64,000 bases of DNA from Glandiceps talaboti. Taxonomy: Eukaryota; Hemichordata; Enteropneusta; Spengelidae. The stretch covers positions 21,744,949 to 21,808,948 of the forward strand of contig NC_135553.1 of NCBI RefSeq assembly GCF_964340395.1. Direction: 5' to 3'. The position numbers were made by a program, and so were the translations under genes. The notes under the pieces are model-generated. The model searched no databases, was not told where the DNA came from, and saw only the letters and a list, made by a program, of their open reading frames with translations. Below, piece by piece: positions 58,817 through 64,000 of this stretch. Each line of letters starts with the position of its first letter. The stretch's first letter is position 1.

Positions 58817-61003
58817 TTAGGTGATAGATGCTCTATTGAAGTTGGACAAATAAAACTTATTCTCGTGTCGGCATTTGGATATCAACTCAGTTCTTTTGTT
58901 TAGTGTGGAGCTTTTGTCTGCTTTAATAATAGTTAGTTTTTCGGTTAAACACAGGTTGCATCGTTTTGTTTTATTGGTGTATGCTTGGGCTTTCTTGCTG
59001 ATGGACTAGGATACGGAAAAAGGCTCATTGTTTCTTTTCAGTTTCCAAATGTGTTTTGATAGTTCTGTGCTGTTTTCGTGTTTTTCATGTTTGAATGACT
59101 GTTTGTGGTTGGCGTATCTCTGTTTGAAGTTGTTCTCTGTTAGACCGATATATACTTTTGTTTGTTTTCCGTGGACGGTGGCTTGGTATACGATGTTTTC
59201 CGTTTGGCATTCGCCGTTCAGAGGGCAGGTGTCTTTCTGTCTGCAATTACAGGGTTTTTGGGTGGGTTTAGTTTCGCTGTTGGAGATGGTGGCGTTATGC
59301 GATTTGATTATGGTAGCCATGTTTGGCATGCAGCTATAACTGACTTTGACATTGTTTCTGTTGAATATTTTGTGTAACTTAGAGTCTGCTGGGAAATGTT
59401 TTTTGATTAGGTTGAGGAATCGTTTGCCTACATTGGTGGCTACGTTTTTACTGTATGGTGGGTTAAACCAGATGGTGTTTCTATTTCTGTTTTTCTTGTT
59501 TTTCTGCGTCGGGGTGCTGGTGTACGTGATGTTCTCTTTGTGGCCGCTGGTTTTTAGTGCATTTTGGTACAGTGGGGCTGCCTGGTTGAAGATGTGTTCG
59601 TCGGATGATATGTCGGAAATTCTACGGCCGATGGCTGACGATATGTTCTTGATGATGCTGGGTGGGTGGTTAGACTGCGTGTGTATGTACATGGGGTTGT
59701 CATTGGGTTTCCTGTAAGGGTAATACTTACCGTTGTTGAGGTTGAGCGTTATGTCTAGAAAGTTGACGGTTTTCAGATTGGTGAGTATGGTTATTTTTAA
59801 CCCCATGGCTTTGAAGGTTTTAGTTATGTCTTTTCTGATACTTTCTGATTTACTTCCGGTGATGTTCTTGAAGGCGGCGAGTCCGTCGTCCCTATATAGA
59901 CCTATGTTTTCTTTACCGTATTTTTTGGCTAATTTGTGTAGCATGAATATTCCGACCAGTTCGCATATTTCGGCCCCGTCGTTGCTTCCCATTGTGACGT
60001 CAAATGATCCATTGCTATTCTTTTTTACCCATGGTTTGGTTTTATCAAAGAGGAGAGATTTCCGCGCGTGCATGATAATTTGTTTGTCTTCGTCTGATAT
60101 GGTGGTGTATTGGCCGGCAAATTTGAGGGATTCTAATAACAATTTTTCGGTTATGGAAGGGTAAAAGTCGCATATGTCGAAGCAGGCGAAAGTGTGTTTG
60201 TTTTTGTTCTCTAAGTTCTTGAACCATTCGATGACTGACATAGAATTTTTCCATTGGTTGACGGCGACTATGGGTCTTATGTTTTGGAGGATGGTGTCAA
60301 GTATTTTTTTGCTAATAATGCCTATCTCGCTTTTTGCGGGGTTGATTAGTCTGCAAGGTAAACTGTGTTCGAAATTGTCTTTATGGTCTTTTAACGTTAT
60401 AAAAGCTTCTTTCTTGGCGAGTATTTCAGTCCTATCGTCTAAATCGAGTTTTTGTGCTATACTTTTTGCTTCTGCGTTAATGCTGTTGTAGGCTCTATCG
60501 CTGGCGGGTTTGTAGTGTTTGGTTATATTATCTCTAAGGAGTTTGTTGTATTGATCTTTTTGAAGGAGGTACAGGTTTCTAGTTTTATCGGCTGGGATGA
60601 TCATTTCGCGGGAGTTTTTGATTTTTCTAACATCGTTTCTAAGTGTGGTTTGGAACGGGTCATTGATTTTACGGAATTTGATGTCTTCTATGAGTTTTAA
60701 CATATCATTCTCGAATGGTCGAAGTTCGTCGATTTGTGGCGGGCATCTTTTGCTATTGAAACCGAAATTTGTTTTTGTAGTAGTGCTATCGTTTTCGCCT
60801 GATTGTTTTTTGAGAAAAAAGAATGCCTTCCATCGCATTCTCCGGATGACGCTTTCAGTTTTTTCGATGAGTTTTTTTGTGTAAGTGTTCGAAGGTGGGA
60901 GGGGAATGTTCTTTAGAGAGTAGTTCAGGTTTACCTTTCGTGGCTGTTCCATTCCGGGTCTGGTAGCTGGTTGAGTAGAGTGCTCGAGTAGAGTGCTCGA
61001 CAT
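58817..61003 (-). CDS. Penelope-like RT and GIY-YIG endonuclease, one in-frame stop
   Basis: Starts at 61003 (MSSTLLEHSTQ) and is open for 665 codons to a TAG at 59006-59008; the same frame continues to a TAA at 58817. Motifs by residue: IPADKTRNLYLL near 138, FITLKDHK near 205, FACFDICDFYPSI near 272 (RT motif A), catalytic YRDD 370-373, NFLDITL near 410. Then a Cys-rich stretch (CNCRQKDTCPLNGEC) near 580-595 and GIY-YIG endonuclease motifs VYQATV near 600 and VYIGLTENNFKQRY near 617-630. The stop lies within the C-terminal domain and precedes about 62 codons with an intact Cys motif (RCNLC). Length is usual for the family. Either inactivated or the tail is dispensable. Confidence 0.88.
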
Positions 61004-61066
61004 AGTGATGGTATTTCTATTGTCTACACTCTATATATACAGCACACCCAGAGAGTAGGCCTCAGA

Positions 61067-61107
61067 GTGTCTGATGATCGCAATATGCGTGAAACTCCGA
61101 GTTACAC
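61067..61107 (+). ncRNA. Type I hammerhead ribozyme motif, 5' end of the Penelope-like element (antisense to it)
   Basis: Plus strand: GTGT 61067-61070, CTGATGA 61071-61077, stem II hairpin 61078-61090, GAAA 61091-61094, stem III and GTT to 61103, ACAC 61104-61107. It is the inverted partner of 58569-58609 and differs only outside the core. It is in the same sense as gene C, so it would be present in the gene C pre-mRNA. Confidence 0.78.
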
Positions 61108-61194
61108 CCAAGAAAGAGTTCCAGTACTACCAAAACTATTACGCTCTGCCACTGCGGTATAGAGCACTGTCTTAGCAGATTGATACTCACCGAG

Positions 61195-61378
<184 letters not shown>

Positions 61379-61379
61379 C

Positions 61380-61794
61380 GTGGCATAAAAAACTGTCAAT
61401 GATCTTTATTTAAAATCAAACATGTATTGCAAAATAGTCTTTATTTAGTTTCCTCTGTGTGTGATAGAACGGCATATTTTTACTCTCTGTATTACCCTGT
61501 ACGAAAACCAAACAGACAATTGTGGCAACAAAAGTAGGTGTTCAACACTGGCGTAAAAGAAATCTGGATACCTCAAAGAAGGAAAGAAAAAAAAGTTGCC
61601 AGCATAGGTGAAGGAGAAAAAAACAATTCACAGGCAAGCAGGTGGGAAAAAATAATGACGCTCCAATAATCTTCCAAGCCCCCCCCCCCCCGATATCAAA
61701 TGGTCTACCCCTTACCATAAAGTATGTAAACTTTCTAATGCGTACTAGCGATGTTACGAGGGTTTGGATTTTGTTTATTATTTGCCGTGGAAAC
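61380..61794. other. Unassigned intron sequence
   Basis: No coding or repeat signal beyond a poly-C run near 61680-61691. No counterpart found in the introns of genes A or B. Confidence 0.4.
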
Positions 61795-62275
61795 GAGTGT
61801 ACATATCCCGGGATCACGCAGGCGGAGTGAAGTAGAGTCAAGCTTTCCTGTACTGAAAATAGGTAGCGGGCATTTGAACAACTTTTTCGACAACTATCTT
61901 TCGCTGAGACTTCAAAAACCACAGATATAGAGCTAAATAAAAAATCATTATGTTCAAATGATACAATAAGAAATCCTAACATTTGTTCGGTATGCATGGG
62001 TAAATGTACGTATGTCTGTGTGTGTGTATCACTGTATACAATTTGAATAATTTCATTTCAAAAACCATTCCACCTGTTCCACTACATGTACATACTAAGA
62101 TTGATGTCGCAAAGTCCTTTCAGATTTCATATAGTTTCGCACACCTTTTGTCAATTCAGGTGTATATCATGTACTAATAGCCTACTATAGCCAAGATTGT
62201 TGCATTCCAGCAATTATTATGTGTAGGAACAAAAAACTCAAAATTACCCTTACGGACGACATTCAGTTTAAATCT
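61795..62275 (+). repeat. Dispersed repeat R1, partial copy
   Basis: Shares with 885-1112 the motifs TATCCCGGGATC, CAAGCTTTCCTGT-CTGA, GACAACTATCTTTCGCTGAGACTT-like text, CACAGATATAGAGCTAAAT and the end CCCTTACGGA-GACATTCAGTTTAAATCTGGT. About 200 bp of unrelated text lies between the last two. Confidence 0.6.
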
Positions 62276-62713
62276 GGTATTATCTAACTTGGCCATATTT
62301 TGTGATTTTGACATCCGGCTACCTCTACCACAGCTCACAACTGCAACATCCCAACACTGCCACCAATGTTGTCACAAGAATTCCCTCTAGTAATAGTACT
62401 GTGAAATCGTCAATGCCATTACAACTATCAATGTGTTGGCGGGTGTGAGATAGATAGAGTCCTTACCATTGATTCTGAGACTCATGTCCCTTTTAACGCC
62501 TGAGAGCATGTTTTATGTTTGTATAAATCCTTGGAAAAGTTCTTTTCAGGGAAAGGAAATTGAGGGGCGACATTTTACAACTTTTTATGAAACGGATTCG
62601 GGGAAAAAGAATATTTTTACGCAACTCATCGGCCTTGCCTTCCGCCCTCCCTGTAAATACTGAAAGTTCCCTTATATTATCGATGTCTTAAAAAATCTGC
62701 GATTTATTCACAG

Positions 62714-62855
62714 CTTTTTATGAAAACCTTAAAGAGAAGTAAGCTACCCAATGTGTTTGATAAGGAGTATTTCATGAATAGCACTGATCATGAACTTGAC
62801 ATATATAAACAAGATAACTACATGTTGTCACTGGTAGAGCAATCGATATGTGAAG
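62714..62855 (+). CDS. Gene C exon 3 (O-fucosyltransferase-like)
   Basis: Acceptor GATTTATTCACAG, donor GAAG|GTAAGT; 142 bp with the phases of the A and B exons. It encodes LFMKTLKRSKLPNVFDKEYF and ends SLVEQSICE. The EQEIC motif of A and B reads EQSIC here, a change at a usually acidic position. Exon 4 is not in the window; similarity to gene B places it about 60-70 bp past base 64000. Confidence 0.8.
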
Positions 62856-63042
62856 GTAAGTGTTAACCGTATAATATATTTATAGACGCAGAATGTTGTA
62901 GATATACATAAGCTGATGATGAATTGAATTTATGACTTTTATGATGAAATAAAGATGCGGAGTAAAGATATTTTATGCGCGTTAGAGAAGGATAATCTAT
63001 GTGTCAATTTTGAGTCTTTCTTTGAGTTTTTTTCAAACGTTT

Positions 63043-63073
<31 letters not shown>

Positions 63074-64000
63074 TCCCCGTCATCACCACCACCACCACCA
63101 CCAACGATTCACTTTGAAACAGAATTCGAGCACCCAATTCAATTCCAAAATGTTTTTTCATTGAAATATTTGAAGAGGGCTAGGGTAATATTTTAAAGAA
63201 AGGAAATTGAGGGAGGGTCACTTTTTAGCAAAACGGACTAGGATAGGGTCACATTTTATGCCAAAGACCGCGCTTTATCCGCCCCTGTCTGTAATTACTG
63301 AAGGTTCCCCTTCAGGTTCCCCTTCAGATATCTTGAATAACACTGAGCTCATTATAATAGTATAACTATGATTAGATTTCTCTAATAGGATTATCAAGTA
63401 GTTGGCATCTATTTTCCAGTATATACCAACTTGTTTCCATTGCTATACCACGGCCTTTATCAATTAAAGCCTTTTATTGTGGGGGGAGCCTGTCGTTAGC
63501 AAGTGATTTGATGGCGATTCTTTCTCATTTGTTCATATTTTAACATGGTGTCTTTGATTTTGTCATGCTTTGCTTCGTTTTGCATTGAGTATCTAATACG
63601 CATCCTGATGTCACCCACTAAATATGTAATAATATGTATTGCCACTGGCCTATTTGCAAAAGGCGTACAAATCAGTGACAAAAAAAATGGAAATAAAAGT
63701 TACAGTTCGCCTGTCGAACAGGTATTTCAGTTTATTTAAGGGCTCTTTCAAATCAATTACCTTGTATACAAACGTACTTAAGGACTTGCAATCTGTTGTA
63801 AACATGAATTATTTAAATTTATGAAAATTATGTTCCAAATATTAAAGATGCTGGTAGAATCTCTGTTCTCAAAGAATCGTACTTTTGACAAATTAATAGA
63901 AAATGGTATTCATATTCAACGTCGTATTAATATTTTGGCTTTAAAATAATGTGCCATTCATCACCTAAAATCAATTCAAATTATAGGATACGTTGATGAA
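62856..64000. other. Gene C intron 3, cut by the window end
   Basis: Contains (CGT)n about 63043-63073 and (CAC)n about 63084-63103, and a piece (AATATTTGAAGAGGG...GGGTCACTTTTTAGCA) matching 21890-21960 in gene A intron 3. 63670-64000 matches 40685-41255 of gene B intron 3 with one internal deletion. No exon found. Confidence 0.6.

Noticed and set aside
59346-60164. Plus-strand frames of 95-143 codons at 59028-60884
   Set aside because: They are antisense shadows of the Penelope-like polymerase frame.

Overview
The window is animal (eukaryotic) nuclear DNA. It is AT-rich, with split genes and GT-AG introns, very long (AT)n, (CATA)n and (CTGT)n microsatellites, and many retroelement classes side by side. 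Transposon types and gene family suggest a marine invertebrate (deuterostome or spiralian). The species cannot be fixed from the sequence.

The only host genes I can support are three tandem + strand paralogues of an O-fucosyltransferase-like type II membrane protein (genes A, B, C). Reading across the introns gives the same four-exon model each time. A: 4728-5728, 16291-16435, 19467-19608, 22127-22254. B: 35449-36455, 37045-37189, 39139-39280, 41319-41452. C: 54599-55710, 56127-56271, 62714-62855, with the last exon predicted just past the right edge. Splice phases and internal exon lengths (145 and 142 bp) are identical, and the joined frames stay open to a stop in A and B.

The duplicated unit is larger than the gene. 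Before each first exon lie the same tail-to-tail LINE remnants (1113-3405, 27480-29790, 47260-49460, plus a partial extra copy at 50986-52510), then shared flank and a conserved promoter-like block. After exon 4, A and B share about 1 kb or more of flank. Units are about 26 kb (A) and 20 kb (B). Most of the difference is a 9 kb Ty3/gypsy element.

Mobile DNA: a complete, apparently very young Ty3/gypsy chromovirus (7292-16265) in intron 1 of gene A, with 685 bp LTRs identical by eye, a CATAT target duplication and one intact gag-pol frame; a Penelope-like element (about 58541-61198, minus strand) in intron 2 of gene C, flanked by inverted copies of a hammerhead ribozyme motif; LINE remnants of at least five kinds; a BEL/Pao fragment; a MITE; foldback repeats; and dispersed elements with tetranucleotide microsatellite cores.

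Most notable: the chromovirus ends 25 bp before the exon 2 acceptor of gene A; four hammerhead ribozyme motifs, one with a mutated core in intron 1 of gene A; and a 42 bp in-frame coding repeat expanded only in gene C.
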